A stretch of 64,000 nt of DNA from Polyangiaceae bacterium (GTDB lineage: Bacteria; Myxococcota_A; Polyangia; Polyangiales; Polyangiaceae), in assembly GCA_041389725.1 (NCBI GenBank), contig JAWKRG010000006.1, positions 434,001 to 498,000 of the forward strand. The letters are read 5' to 3'. The notes under the pieces were generated by a model that saw only the letters and a program-made list of their open reading frames with translations, did no database searches and was not told the DNA's origin. A program made the position numbers and the translations under genes. Positions 27,673 to 36,204 of this stretch are shown one piece after another; the stretch's first letter is position 1; every line of letters starts with the position of its first letter.

Positions 27673-28307
27673 ACCGCCAGCGGCTCCCCGAAACCCTGCT
27701 GCTCGTTCTGGCCGTGATCTGCGTGGCGACGGGACTGGCGCCGCCCGCGGGGCGGCTCAACTGGGCCCTAGAAGTCGGGCCGGGGCTCGCAGGGGTGTTC
27801 GTGCTCGTCGGCGTCTATCGGCGGTTTCGCATGAGCGACCTGGTGTACGTCTGCGTCTTCGTACACGTGCTGATCTTGATCTACGGCGGCTACTACACCT
27901 ACGCCGCAACTCCCTTGGGAAATTGGGCGAAGGAGGCGTTCCACTTGTCGCGCAACCACTACGATCGCGTCGGCCATCTCGCCCTTGGTTTCTTCCCTGC
28001 CCTCGTCGCGCGCGAGGTGCTGTTGCGCACGTCGCCCCTCGAGCGTGGCAAGTGGCTGTTCTTCCTGATCTGCAGCGTCTGTCTCGCCATTGGTGCGTTC
28101 TGGGAGCTGCTGGAATGGTGGACGACCTTGGTCGTCGCCTCCGACGTTGGCACCGCGTTCCTCGGCAGCCAAGGCGATCCCTGGGACGCGCAATGGGACA
28201 TGTTCCTGGCCCTGGTCGGCGCCATCCTCTCACTGCTCATCCTCAGCGGCGCCCACGACCGCTCCATGGCCGCCCTCCCCAGCCGGGGCGTCGCCAGCGT
28301 CCCGTGA
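27669..28307 (+). CDS. YjdF/DUF2238-family membrane protein
   Basis: This 212-residue protein has about six transmembrane helices. The family signature is visible: HYDRVGHLALGFFPALVAREVLLR, then FWELLEWWTT and LGSQGDPWDAQWDMFLALVGA. Related proteins are widespread inner-membrane proteins of unknown function. The conserved Asp, His, Glu and Trp residues cluster near the membrane face and may bind a metal or lipid (inference). The start overlaps the preceding lipoprotein by four bases, making it the last gene of the 25722-28307 run. Confidence 0.8.
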   Translation: MNRQRLPETLLLVLAVICVATGLAPPAGRLNWALEVGPGLAGVFVLVGVYRRFRMSDLVYVCVFVHVLILIYGGYYTYAATPLGNWAKEAFHLSRNHYDRVGHLALGFFPALVAREVLLRTSPLERGKWLFFLICSVCLAIGAFWELLEWWTTLVVASDVGTAFLGSQGDPWDAQWDMFLALVGAILSLLILSGAHDRSMAALPSRGVASVP

Positions 28308-28323
28308 ATTCAGCAGAAGATTT

Positions 28324-28401
28324 CACAGGAAGGGCGGAAGCGCGGAAGGGGTTCGAAGATGATCCCTCCCTCTTGTCTTCCGCCCTTCCGAACTTCCTGT
28401 G
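28324..28401. repeat. Nested inverted repeat, probable terminator of convergent genes
   Basis: GGAAGGGCGGAAG (28328-28340) is perfectly complemented by CTTCCGCCCTTCC (28377-28389). CACAGGAAG (28324-28332) also matches CTTCCTGTG (28393-28401), so two overlapping hairpins share a 36-base loop. It lies between the convergent YjdF-like gene and the pseudouridine synthase gene. It could terminate transcription, or be an intergenic repeat copy; a genome search would tell. Confidence 0.6.
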
Positions 28402-28416
28402 TCCTCTCTCCTGGAA

Positions 28417-29535
28417 TCAGCGGCGGCGGCGTGCGGGCTTGGACTTGCTGGATCGTTTCGGCCTGCGCTCACCCTGGGTGGGGCGCCCGGCCTGAGGCTT
28501 GGACGTGCTGGATCGTTTCGGCCTGCGCTCAGCGCGTGCAGAGCCAGCGGCCTCTTGGGGCTTGGCAGTGGGACGGTTCGCCCTGCGTTCGTCGCGTTCG
28601 GGGCCAGCGTCCCGGCGAGGTTTCGACCCGTGACCTGGTCGGCCTGGCCGACTGGGCGCGCGCACCCCTGCACCCTCGCGGCGTCGCGGCGTCGACGCCT
28701 CCGGTGCACGGCGCGGCGTCGACGCCTCCGGGGCGCGTCGCGGCACTCGCCTTCCACCTTGTTCGGGGACGCCCTCGTGGAGCGCCCGGGTGGGCGGCCG
28801 TACGCGTTGGGGCACGCCGAAGCTCTGCTTGAGCTGCCGCAATTCGTCGACGGTGAGCGTGCGCCACTCACCCGGGGCCAGCCCTTCGACGCCGATGCCC
28901 GCGTAGGCGGTACGAGAGAGTCGCATCAGACCTAGCCCCGCGTGCTCCACCAAGCGCCGAACCTGACGATTCTTCCCTTCGCGCAGCACGAGCTCGAGCC
29001 AGGTCTTGTCCCCCTCCCGGCGTACGACACGCACCTGGGCACCACGGGTGGCGCTGTCACCGATCTCGATGCTTCCGCCTAGTTTGTCGAGGGTCGCCTC
29101 GTCGACGCGACCCTGAACTTTGGCGAGGTAGACCTTCGGCACGCCGGCCCGCGGATGGGAGAGGCCCGCCGCGAAGTCCCCGTCGTTCGTCAGCAGCAGC
29201 ACGCCGCTGGTGTTGAAGTCCAGTCTCCCCACCGGTGCGACGCGAAGCCCCAGATCTCGAACCGCGTCTCGAACGGTGGGACGACCTTCGGGATCACGCA
29301 GCGTGCACATCATCCCCCGGGGCTTGTGGAGCACGATGTAGACCAGAATGTCCGCGACAATCCGCTGACCGTCCACCTCGATGCGCTGTCGTCGGGGGTC
29401 GACCTTGCTGCCCAGTTCACGCACCACACGCCCGTCGACGCGGACGCGACCCGCAACGATCAACTCCTCCGAGGCGCGCCGCGAAGCCACGCCAGCACTT
29501 GCCAGCGCCCGTTGCAGGCGAACTTCCTTGGTCAT
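28417..29535 (-). CDS. RsuA/RluB-family pseudouridine synthase with long basic tail
   Basis: This 372-residue enzyme isomerises uridine in rRNA. An S4 RNA-binding domain (about residues 5-60) is followed by the catalytic domain, with the catalytic Asp106 in VGRLDFNTSG and the later motif LREGKNRQVRRLVEHAGL. The catalytic part ends near residue 245. A tail of about 125 residues rich in Arg, Lys, Pro and Ser follows. It contains two copies of RRAPEASTP and two copies of an ERRPKRSS-type unit, probably disordered and RNA-binding. The rRNA site modified is uncertain (16S U516 or 23S U2605-type). Confidence 0.92.
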   Translation of the reverse strand: MTKEVRLQRALASAGVASRRASEELIVAGRVRVDGRVVRELGSKVDPRRQRIEVDGQRIVADILVYIVLHKPRGMMCTLRDPEGRPTVRDAVRDLGLRVAPVGRLDFNTSGVLLLTNDGDFAAGLSHPRAGVPKVYLAKVQGRVDEATLDKLGGSIEIGDSATRGAQVRVVRREGDKTWLELVLREGKNRQVRRLVEHAGLGLMRLSRTAYAGIGVEGLAPGEWRTLTVDELRQLKQSFGVPQRVRPPTRALHEGVPEQGGRRVPRRAPEASTPRRAPEASTPRRREGAGVRAPSRPGRPGHGSKPRRDAGPERDERRANRPTAKPQEAAGSARAERRPKRSSTSKPQAGRPTQGERRPKRSSKSKPARRRR

Positions 29536-29551
29536 GACGCGACAGGGCCGC

Positions 29552-30295
29552 TCAGCGGTTGCGAGCGCTCACGTAGGCGTCCGTCGCCGCATCGCTCGGG
29601 GCGCCGCCGGCATCGGCCGCGCTCGCTTCTTCTTCGGCCATCTCCTTCAGCGCCTCTTGGCGTACGACTTCTTGGTCGCGATCCCAGCGATCCACACGAC
29701 CGTCGTGATCCAAGTCGACACCCATTCGACTGAGATGGCCGTCCTCGTAGATTTCCCACACGTCGGGCTTGCCGTCGTAGTTGGTATCGCGCTGCATGCG
29801 GCTGAGCTTGCCGTCGACGTAGAAACGAACCTCGTCGGGCTTGCCGTCCTTGTTCACGTCCACCTGCACCTTGGAGATTCGCCCGCGAGCAAACGCAATC
29901 CAGGTGTCGATGCGGCCGTCGTAGTCCGCGTCGGCCTGTTCGAACAAGGCGTCGCCCTTGTCGTTGTAGGTGCGCACGACGTCCTTGACGCCGTCGAGGT
30001 TGGTATCCACCTCGCGACACAGCAGCGCGCGACGCGCGTCTTCGCCATCTCCCACGATGGCGAAGACCCGGCGAATGTTCGGCTGCACGGCATTGGGTCC
30101 GGTGGTTTCGAACACTTCTCGATCCGAGCGCCCCTTGTAGTCACAGCGGGAGCGGTCGTCCTCACCATGCTCGTCCACCGCGCGCTCCAAATTCTTCGGC
30201 GCGGTCGCGGTCTTCTTCTCGCTGCCGCCGCACGAGGCAGCAGCGAGAGGCATCAGCAACGCCAGCAGCACGAAGCCGGCCGCATGGGTCTTCAT
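29552..30295 (-). CDS. Lipoprotein with five DxDxDG calcium-loop repeats (second of a pair)
   Basis: This 247-residue protein has a signal peptide with lipobox AAASCGG (Cys22). Five loops match the D-x-[DN]-x-D-G calcium-binding pattern of EF-hand/thrombospondin-3 repeats: DTNLDGVKDV, DADYDGRIDT, DVNKDGKPDE, DTNYDGKPDV and DLDHDGRVDR. They are spaced about 30 residues apart, with a W/Y..G.L hairpin segment between several. The C-terminus is Glu/Ala-rich. It probably folds outside the cytoplasm with bound calcium. The ATG overlaps the stop of its paralogue (ATGA). Confidence 0.82.
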   Translation of the reverse strand: MKTHAAGFVLLALLMPLAAASCGGSEKKTATAPKNLERAVDEHGEDDRSRCDYKGRSDREVFETTGPNAVQPNIRRVFAIVGDGEDARRALLCREVDTNLDGVKDVVRTYNDKGDALFEQADADYDGRIDTWIAFARGRISKVQVDVNKDGKPDEVRFYVDGKLSRMQRDTNYDGKPDVWEIYEDGHLSRMGVDLDHDGRVDRWDRDQEVVRQEALKEMAEEEASAADAGGAPSDAATDAYVSARNR

Positions 30296-31053
30296 TTCTT
30301 CTCCTCCTTGGGCTGCTCCGGCGGTGGGGACTCGCCGCCCCCTTGTTCTTTGTTCTCCAGCTCCGTCGGCAAGCTTCCAGGGCGGTCGAAGGTATGGGTT
30401 TGCGGCTGTTTCGCGCCGTAGCGCTCCGGCGGCACGTAGCCGGTCACCTTGCAGTAGTCCACAGTTGCGCCGGGATCCGGTCGGCCGTCGCCGTCCACGT
30501 CCGAGTGGATCAGCGGGCACTTCTCGGCTTTGTATTCCCACCACTGATCCACGACGCCGTCGCCGTCGCTGTCGCGTTCCGTGCGAGCCAATTTGCCCGC
30601 GGAGTAGAAGTGCCAAGTGTCGAGCTTGTCCGCGAGGTTGGTGGCGCGGTGCTGCTCCGCCAGGGCACCCCCGGCATAGAGACTGATCTCCTCGACACGG
30701 CCGTCGCGGTCGTAGTCTCGCTCGCGTCGCCGCAGCTGGCCGTTGCCATCGAAGTAGCTCCACGAGTCCCAGTTGCCGTCGAAGTTCAGGTCCACCACGC
30801 GACAGACCTCGCGCCCGCCCGACTTGACCAGGATGACGTCGGGCTTGCCGTCGCCGTTGGCGTCGAGCTTCTCCGCGCTGCTGCTCTTGATGTCGCAGTC
30901 TTCGTGAACGATTTCGGTGTCGCGCCGCGTCACGCCGTCTTTGGCGCTGGAGGGACCCACCATGCCCGAGCCGCCACACGCGACCAGGGTCAAGCTGACA
31001 ATCGAGGTGATGGCCGCGCCTCCGAATCTGGCGGCGCGTGAGAATTCCTTCAT
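30292..31053 (-). CDS. Lipoprotein with five DxDxDG calcium-loop repeats (first of a pair)
   Basis: This protein is about 253 residues long from ATG 31053. It has lipobox LVACGG (Cys26), five calcium-type loops (DANGDGKPDV, DLNFDGNWDS, DYDRDGRVEE, DSDGDGVVDQ, DVDGDGRPDP) and one decayed copy (ATNLADKLDT). Each loop is followed by a W/Y-rich strand and G-x-L-x-R turn, giving a period of about 32-35 residues. The tail is Pro/Glu/Lys-rich. It shares its architecture with the next gene and probably arose by tandem duplication. Its role may be a surface scaffold (inference). The frame opens further upstream without family sequence. Confidence 0.82.
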   Translation of the reverse strand: MKEFSRAARFGGAAITSIVSLTLVACGGSGMVGPSSAKDGVTRRDTEIVHEDCDIKSSSAEKLDANGDGKPDVILVKSGGREVCRVVDLNFDGNWDSWSYFDGNGQLRRRERDYDRDGRVEEISLYAGGALAEQHRATNLADKLDTWHFYSAGKLARTERDSDGDGVVDQWWEYKAEKCPLIHSDVDGDGRPDPGATVDYCKVTGYVPPERYGAKQPQTHTFDRPGSLPTELENKEQGGGESPPPEQPKEEKK

Positions 31054-31406
31054 GACATGCCCCAACAAGCAGTGCCGCGCCTCAAGACACGGGCGAGGGC
31101 AATCGTAGTTGGGGGATGGTGCGTGTGACAAGCGGGGTACCTCGTGGGGGTGGGAACGTCGACGCGGTGGAGTGCTGCCGAGGCTCGACGCGTAGCCGCT
31201 CCCATACCACGCCAGGCCACACGCCGGGCCGGGGCGAGGACGACAGCCCCGCCGCATCGAACGGGGGCTGGCGCCTCGAATCTAACAGTCGATTATCACA
31301 ACCGTTTTTACTTTGACCTGGCCAGGATCCTCGATTGACACCATACGTAGTGGAATCTAGTGTAACGGCTGGCAATCCGGCCCTACCCCCTTCCCGCGCC
31401 AGGTCC
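31054..31406. other. Intergenic region between lipoprotein operon and RHH gene
   Basis: This 353-base region has no convincing gene. It separates divergent transcription units and contains a good sigma-70-type promoter for the RHH gene at 31335-31363. The remainder shows only short spurious frames. I saw no tRNA or conserved RNA structure. Confidence 0.6.
31335..31363 (+). promoter_or_regulatory. Candidate sigma-70-type promoter for the RHH gene
   Basis: A perfect TTGACA (31335-31340) is followed after 17 bases by TAGTGT (31358-31363). The predicted start near 31370 leaves about 37 bases before the RHH ATG at 31407. The surrounding bases are AT-richer than the rest of the window. Confidence 0.6.
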
Positions 31407-31607
31407 ATGAGCCGCAAGAAGATATCGACCACGGTCTACATCACACCGGAGCAGAACGAGCGGCTGCATTTGCTGCATCAGCGGACGAAGGTGCCGGTGG
31501 CGGTCTACATTCGCGAGGGGATCGACCTCGTGCTCAAGCGCTACGAGCACGCGCTGCCGGGTCAGATGACCCTGGACGCCACACCAAGCAAGTCCAGCAA
31601 GAAGTAG
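31407..31607 (+). CDS. Ribbon-helix-helix (RHH/CopG-like) small DNA-binding protein
   Basis: This 66-residue protein fits an RHH fold: a short beta strand (ISTTVYITPEQ) followed by two helices (EQNERLHLLHQRTKVPVAVYIREGIDLVLKRY). Such proteins dimerise and insert the strand into the DNA major groove, usually as autorepressors. ATG 31407 was preferred over the upstream in-frame ATG-like codons because it lies downstream of the candidate promoter and begins the RHH fold. It is a lone gene, not beside a toxin, so a chromosomal regulator is more likely than an antitoxin (inference). Confidence 0.82.
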   Translation: MSRKKISTTVYITPEQNERLHLLHQRTKVPVAVYIREGIDLVLKRYEHALPGQMTLDATPSKSSKK

Positions 31608-31704
31608 CTAGCCGGAAGCAGCTTGGCGCCGGGACACAGGTTCTCACCTGGTCGAGCGTCCCTCGACGCGCTAAACACGGCGACCTTCGCGCCCACGGAT
31701 CGGC

Positions 31705-33507
31705 ATGTCCAAGAACCCCGCCCACATTCGCAACTTCTCGATCATCGCCCACGTGGACCATGGCAAGAGCACGCTGGCGGATCGTATCTTGGACGTGACG
31801 GGCGCCATCACCGCGCGCGAGAAGGTCGAGCAGTTCCTCGACAAGCTGGAGCTCGAACGAGAGCGCGGCATCACGATCAAAGCCCAGAGCGTTCGCCTGA
31901 CCTTCCGCGCCGCGGACGGAGTCGAGTATCAACTGCAGCTGATCGACACGCCAGGTCACGTCGACTTCAGCTACGAGGTCAGCCGCAGCCTCAATGCCTG
32001 CGAAGGTGCGCTTCTGGTCGTGGATTCGACCCAAGGCGTGCAGGCGCAAACCGTGGCCAACGTCTACCTGGCCCTGGACAACAGCCTGGAAATCATTCCC
32101 GTGCTGAACAAGGTCGACCTACCCTCCGCTGACGTGGACCGCGCTGCCGAAATGGTGGAAGAGGTCATCGGCTTGGACTGCAGCGGCGCCATCATGGCCA
32201 GCGGAAAGACCGGCCAAGGCGTGCCGGACATTCTGGAGGCCGTCGTGCAGCGAATCCCTCCGCCCACCGGGGACCCCGCAGCGCCACTGCGCGCACTCAT
32301 CTTCGACAGCTGGTACGACAGCTACCGAGGGGCAGTGGTGATGGTGCGCGTGTTTCAGGGCACCTTGAAGAAAGGGGACCGCATCTCCTTCATGGCCACC
32401 AAGCGCACCTACGAAGTGACCGCTCTGGGTTGCTTCTCGCCCCACCCAGTTGCCCTCTCCGAGCTGGGCCCGGGAGAGGTGGGCTTCGTCGCCGCCAACA
32501 TCAAGAGCGTGGAGGACACCAAGATCGGCGACACGGTCACCCTGGCCTCACAGCCCGCATCGACACCGTTGCCCGGGTTCAAAGAGGTCAAGCCGATGGT
32601 TTTTGCCGGCGTGTACCCTACGGACTCCGCCGACTATGAGGCGTTGCGTGACGCGCTGTCGAAGCTGCACCTCAACGACTCGTCCTTCCAATACGAACCC
32701 GACACCTCCGATGCTCTCGGCTTCGGCTTCCGTTGCGGCTTCCTGGGGCTCTTGCACATGGAGATCATCCAGGAGCGGCTGGAGCGGGAATATGACCTCG
32801 ACCTGATCACGACCGCTCCCAGCGTCGTCTACCACGCCTACACGAAGACCGGCGACAAGGTGGTGGTCGACAATCCTTCGAAGATGCCCGCAGTCGGCGA
32901 CATCGACCATATCGACGAGCCGATCATGAAAGTCACGGTGCATACGCCGGCGGACTACGTGGGAGCCGTCGTCGCCCTGTGCGAAGAGCGTCGAGGCTCG
33001 CAGCTGGGCATTCACTTCGCCACGCCCACTCACGTCGTGATCACCTACGAGCTGCCCTTGGCAGAGGTGATCTTGGACTTCCACGACCGGCTGAAGAGCG
33101 CCAGTCGCGGCTACGCCAGTATGGACTACGAGTTGGTGGGCTATCGCACCGACGACCTGGTCAAGCTCGACATGCTGCTCAACGGCGAGCCTCTGGACGC
33201 CCTCAGCGTCATCGTGCATCGCCAAAACTCCTACGCCCGCGGGCGCGCATTGGCGGCGAAGCTGAAGGAACTGGTGCCGCGTCAGCAGTACGAGATCGCG
33301 ATCCAAGCTGCGATCGGCGCAAAGATCATCTCCCGCGAGACCGTGCGCGCCCTACGCAAAGACGTGACGGCAAAGTGCTACGGCGGCGACATCAGCCGCA
33401 AACGCAAGCTGCTGGAGAAGCAAAAAGAAGGCAAGAAGCGCATGAAGTCCGTGGGCAGCGTGGATGTGCCCCAGGACGCGTTCCTGGCGATACTCAAGAT
33501 CGACTGA
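31705..33507 (+). CDS. lepA: Elongation factor 4 (LepA)
   Basis: This 600-residue translational GTPase is of exactly the usual LepA length. G1 is AHVDHGKST (about residues 15-23), the switch region is ERERGITIKAQ, G3 is DTPGHVDF and G4 is NKVDLP. The LepA-specific C-terminal domain is present at the end (AKCYGGDISRKRKLLEKQK). EF4 binds ribosomes and affects initiation and back-translocation under stress. It lies just before two M16 peptidase genes in the same direction (3-base gap), so they may be co-transcribed. Confidence 0.98.
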   Translation: MSKNPAHIRNFSIIAHVDHGKSTLADRILDVTGAITAREKVEQFLDKLELERERGITIKAQSVRLTFRAADGVEYQLQLIDTPGHVDFSYEVSRSLNACEGALLVVDSTQGVQAQTVANVYLALDNSLEIIPVLNKVDLPSADVDRAAEMVEEVIGLDCSGAIMASGKTGQGVPDILEAVVQRIPPPTGDPAAPLRALIFDSWYDSYRGAVVMVRVFQGTLKKGDRISFMATKRTYEVTALGCFSPHPVALSELGPGEVGFVAANIKSVEDTKIGDTVTLASQPASTPLPGFKEVKPMVFAGVYPTDSADYEALRDALSKLHLNDSSFQYEPDTSDALGFGFRCGFLGLLHMEIIQERLEREYDLDLITTAPSVVYHAYTKTGDKVVVDNPSKMPAVGDIDHIDEPIMKVTVHTPADYVGAVVALCEERRGSQLGIHFATPTHVVITYELPLAEVILDFHDRLKSASRGYASMDYELVGYRTDDLVKLDMLLNGEPLDALSVIVHRQNSYARGRALAAKLKELVPRQQYEIAIQAAIGAKIISRETVRALRKDVTAKCYGGDISRKRKLLEKQKEGKKRMKSVGSVDVPQDAFLAILKID

Positions 33508-33510
33508 ACC

Positions 33511-34878
33511 ATGGCCAAACCCACCGCCCGTACGCTCCGCCTCGAGTCCCTGAACCGCGATGCCACGGCCCACGGCCACGTGGAACACGTAGAGACCTTT
33601 CGGTTTGGTCCCGTGCTCACGGGAGAGCGTTTCCGCTTCGGCAACGGCCTCGAACTGCTTTTCATCAAAGACGACAGCGCCCCGGTAGTCGCCTACCACA
33701 CCTGGTACCGGGTCGGCTCCCGCCACGAAGTGCGCGGCAAGACGGGCCTGGCGCACTTGTTCGAGCACTTGATGTTCAAGGAGACCGAGCACCTTGGACC
33801 CGGTGAGTTCGATCGACGCTTGGAAGCTGCTGGCGCCGAGAGCAACGCCGGCACTTGGCTCGATTGGACGCACTACCACGTGGCCATTCCCAAGAGTCAC
33901 CTGGGTCTGGTCATCGAGCTCGAAGCCGAGCGCATGGCACATTTGATCGTGCGCGATCCCCAGGTGGAGAGCGAGAAAGAGGTCGTGGCCAACGAGCGGC
34001 GCTACCGCGTGGATGACGACGTGGAAAGCACCGCCAGCGAGCTGCTTTGGGCAACCGCCTTCACCACTCACGCCTACCACAGCCCCACCATCGGCTGGAT
34101 GCAGGACATCGAGGGCTTCAACACTGCCGATTGCGTGGCGTTCTATCGCACCTTCTATGCGCCCAACAACGCGACGGTCATCGTGGTGGGAAGTGCCAGC
34201 GAGGCGACGCTGCTGAAGCAAATGCAGTCCGCCTACGGCAGCATCGCGCCCAGCGAGCTGCCAGTCGAAGACAGCCGGCCCGAGCCACCGCAAACCGACG
34301 AGCGCCGGCGGGAGATTCGCCAACCAACCCAGACCGAGAAGGTACTGGTGGGCTACAAATCACCGGCGCTCGGCGATCACGACCACTCAGCCCTCACGGT
34401 GCTCAGCGAAATCTTGTTCGGCGGCCGCGCGGCCCGCGCCTATGGCTCCTTGATTCGCAAGCAAGAGCTCGCCACCGAGGTGCGCGCCTTCGTGAGCCAG
34501 TTCCGGGATCCGGGGCTACTCGAAATCTTCGTGTCCGCGCGAGGCGAGGTCAGCGCGGAGACACTACTCGATGCCCTGGACGCGGAATTGATCGCGCTGC
34601 GCCGACAGCCTGTGACCGAAGACGAGCTTGGCCGCGCCAAAGCGCGCATCGAGCTGGGGCTGCTCGCGGGTTTGGAAACCGCCGACGGCAAAGCCAGCAC
34701 GCTGGGGTTCTACGAGGTCGTCCTTGGAAGACCGAACGCCGCCTTCGAGCGCTTGCGCGCAGTGCAGCAAGTGAGTCAGAGCGACGTCCTGCGGGTGGCC
34801 AGACGCTACCTGTTGGAATCGGCACGATCGGTGGTGGTGGTGCGACCCAGCGAGCACGCGGCCGAGGCGGCGCAATGA
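33511..34878 (+). CDS. M16-family zinc peptidase, active subunit
   Basis: This 455-residue member of the pitrilysin/processing-peptidase family has the inverted zinc motif HxxEH in AHLFEHLMFK (H82, E85, H86). A downstream Glu in the EKEVVANERR segment (about residue 162) fits the third ligand. The two halves of the M16 fold are visible. It overlaps the next gene by four bases (ATGA), and that gene encodes a second M16 protein without the zinc motif, the classical active/inactive pair (as in alpha/beta processing peptidases). The substrate is unknown. Confidence 0.93.
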   Translation: MAKPTARTLRLESLNRDATAHGHVEHVETFRFGPVLTGERFRFGNGLELLFIKDDSAPVVAYHTWYRVGSRHEVRGKTGLAHLFEHLMFKETEHLGPGEFDRRLEAAGAESNAGTWLDWTHYHVAIPKSHLGLVIELEAERMAHLIVRDPQVESEKEVVANERRYRVDDDVESTASELLWATAFTTHAYHSPTIGWMQDIEGFNTADCVAFYRTFYAPNNATVIVVGSASEATLLKQMQSAYGSIAPSELPVEDSRPEPPQTDERRREIRQPTQTEKVLVGYKSPALGDHDHSALTVLSEILFGGRAARAYGSLIRKQELATEVRAFVSQFRDPGLLEIFVSARGEVSAETLLDALDAELIALRRQPVTEDELGRAKARIELGLLAGLETADGKASTLGFYEVVLGRPNAAFERLRAVQQVSQSDVLRVARRYLLESARSVVVVRPSEHAAEAAQ

Positions 34879-36167
34879 GCCGCGCGCCCACCGTCTTGGT
34901 CGAGCAGAGCTCGGCCCTGCCGCTCATTGGCTTGACCATCGCGCTGCGCTCGGGTGCCACACTGGATCCCGAGGGACGGGAAGGCTTGTGCCGCCTCACG
35001 GGCCGCATGATGCGGCGCACGGGCGGCGGCCGAAGCACCGAGGAGCTGGACCGACGCATCGACAGCTTGGGAGGTTCGCTCGTCGTCGACAGCTCGCACT
35101 CGACCACCGGAGTTCACGGTGCAGTGATTGCCCGTTCCCTCGAGCCCTTCGTGGAGCTGATGGAGGACGTGACCGCGCACCCCGGTTTCGACGAAGAGGA
35201 ACTGCAACGCTTGATTCGCGAAACCCAGGCCGAGCTCGTGGAAGCCTTGGACCACGACCGCTCCTTGGCCCGGCATTGGTTTCGTCGCAGCATGTACGCC
35301 GGGCACGACTACGCGCGCAGCGTCAGTGGCAACCACGCCAGCGTCGCTGCAACGACTCGTGACGAAGTCGTGCGTTTTCATCGCCAGAGCTTCGTGCGGG
35401 ACAATCTGATCTTCGCTTTCTCCGGCGATATCGATCCCGAGTCGGCCCGCAGCGTGGCGGAGCGCATCGCAGGCGCCCTGCCTGACGCCGAAGCCCCGGA
35501 TGTGGCCGTCTCAGCACCAAGCTTCGCCCAGGGTCGTCGTCTGGTCTTCGTCGACAAGCCCGAACGTAGCCAGACGCAGATCCTGATTGGGACGGCAGGC
35601 ACGCACCCCCGAGACCCAGACCACATCGCGCTGTTCGTCGCCAATACGGTGTTCGGTGGCACCTTCACCGCGCGGCTGAGTCACGAAGTGAGAGAGAAGC
35701 GCGGCTGGTCCTACGGCGCCTACTCCAGCTTGCCCATCGACCGGGAGCGCCGGGCCATGTCGCTCTGGACGTTCCCGAAGGCCGAGGATGCCGCGGCTTG
35801 CATCCGCCTCGAACTCGACCTGCTGGCGAAGTTCGTGGCGCGAGGCGTCACCCAGAAAGAACTCACCCTCGCCAAGCGCTATCTGATTCGCAGTCACGCT
35901 TTTGCGCTCGACACGGCCAGCAAGCGAGTGAACCTGGAGCTGGATCGGCTGCTCTACGACCTGCCGGAAGACTACTACAGCGCCTACACGGAACGCGTGA
36001 ACGCGGTCAGTCGCGATGACGTCAACGCCGCGATCGCCCGCCGGCTCGATCCCAAGGATCTGCTCGTGGTGGTGGTCGGCACGGCGAGCGACATCGCGGA
36101 CGCGGTGCGCTCGGCCATTCCGAACCTGGAAACCAGCGAGGTCGTCGCCTACGACTCGGACGCGTGA
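34875..36167 (+). CDS. M16-family peptidase-like protein, non-catalytic partner
   Basis: This protein is about 430 residues long from ATG 34875, which overlaps the stop of the active subunit. The M16 fold is recognisable (SFVRDNLIFAFSGDIDPE, KRGWSYGAYSS, GGTFTARLSHEVREKRGWSYG). At the position of the zinc motif it reads EGLCRLTGRMM, with no HxxEH, so it cannot bind zinc in the usual way. It probably shapes the substrate cavity of a heterodimer with the preceding protein (family knowledge). No signal peptide is visible, so the pair is likely cytoplasmic or exported by a non-classical route. Confidence 0.9.
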   Translation: MSRAPTVLVEQSSALPLIGLTIALRSGATLDPEGREGLCRLTGRMMRRTGGGRSTEELDRRIDSLGGSLVVDSSHSTTGVHGAVIARSLEPFVELMEDVTAHPGFDEEELQRLIRETQAELVEALDHDRSLARHWFRRSMYAGHDYARSVSGNHASVAATTRDEVVRFHRQSFVRDNLIFAFSGDIDPESARSVAERIAGALPDAEAPDVAVSAPSFAQGRRLVFVDKPERSQTQILIGTAGTHPRDPDHIALFVANTVFGGTFTARLSHEVREKRGWSYGAYSSLPIDRERRAMSLWTFPKAEDAAACIRLELDLLAKFVARGVTQKELTLAKRYLIRSHAFALDTASKRVNLELDRLLYDLPEDYYSAYTERVNAVSRDDVNAAIARRLDPKDLLVVVVGTASDIADAVRSAIPNLETSEVVAYDSDA

Positions 36168-36204
36168 TCTGGTCGCAGGCGAAGACTCACCGACGCGGCG
36201 CCGA

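Noticed and set aside
31407..31607. RHH protein considered as an antitoxin
   Set aside because: No toxin-like gene is adjacent; the next gene is lepA, 97 bases on, and the upstream genes are lipoproteins on the other strand.
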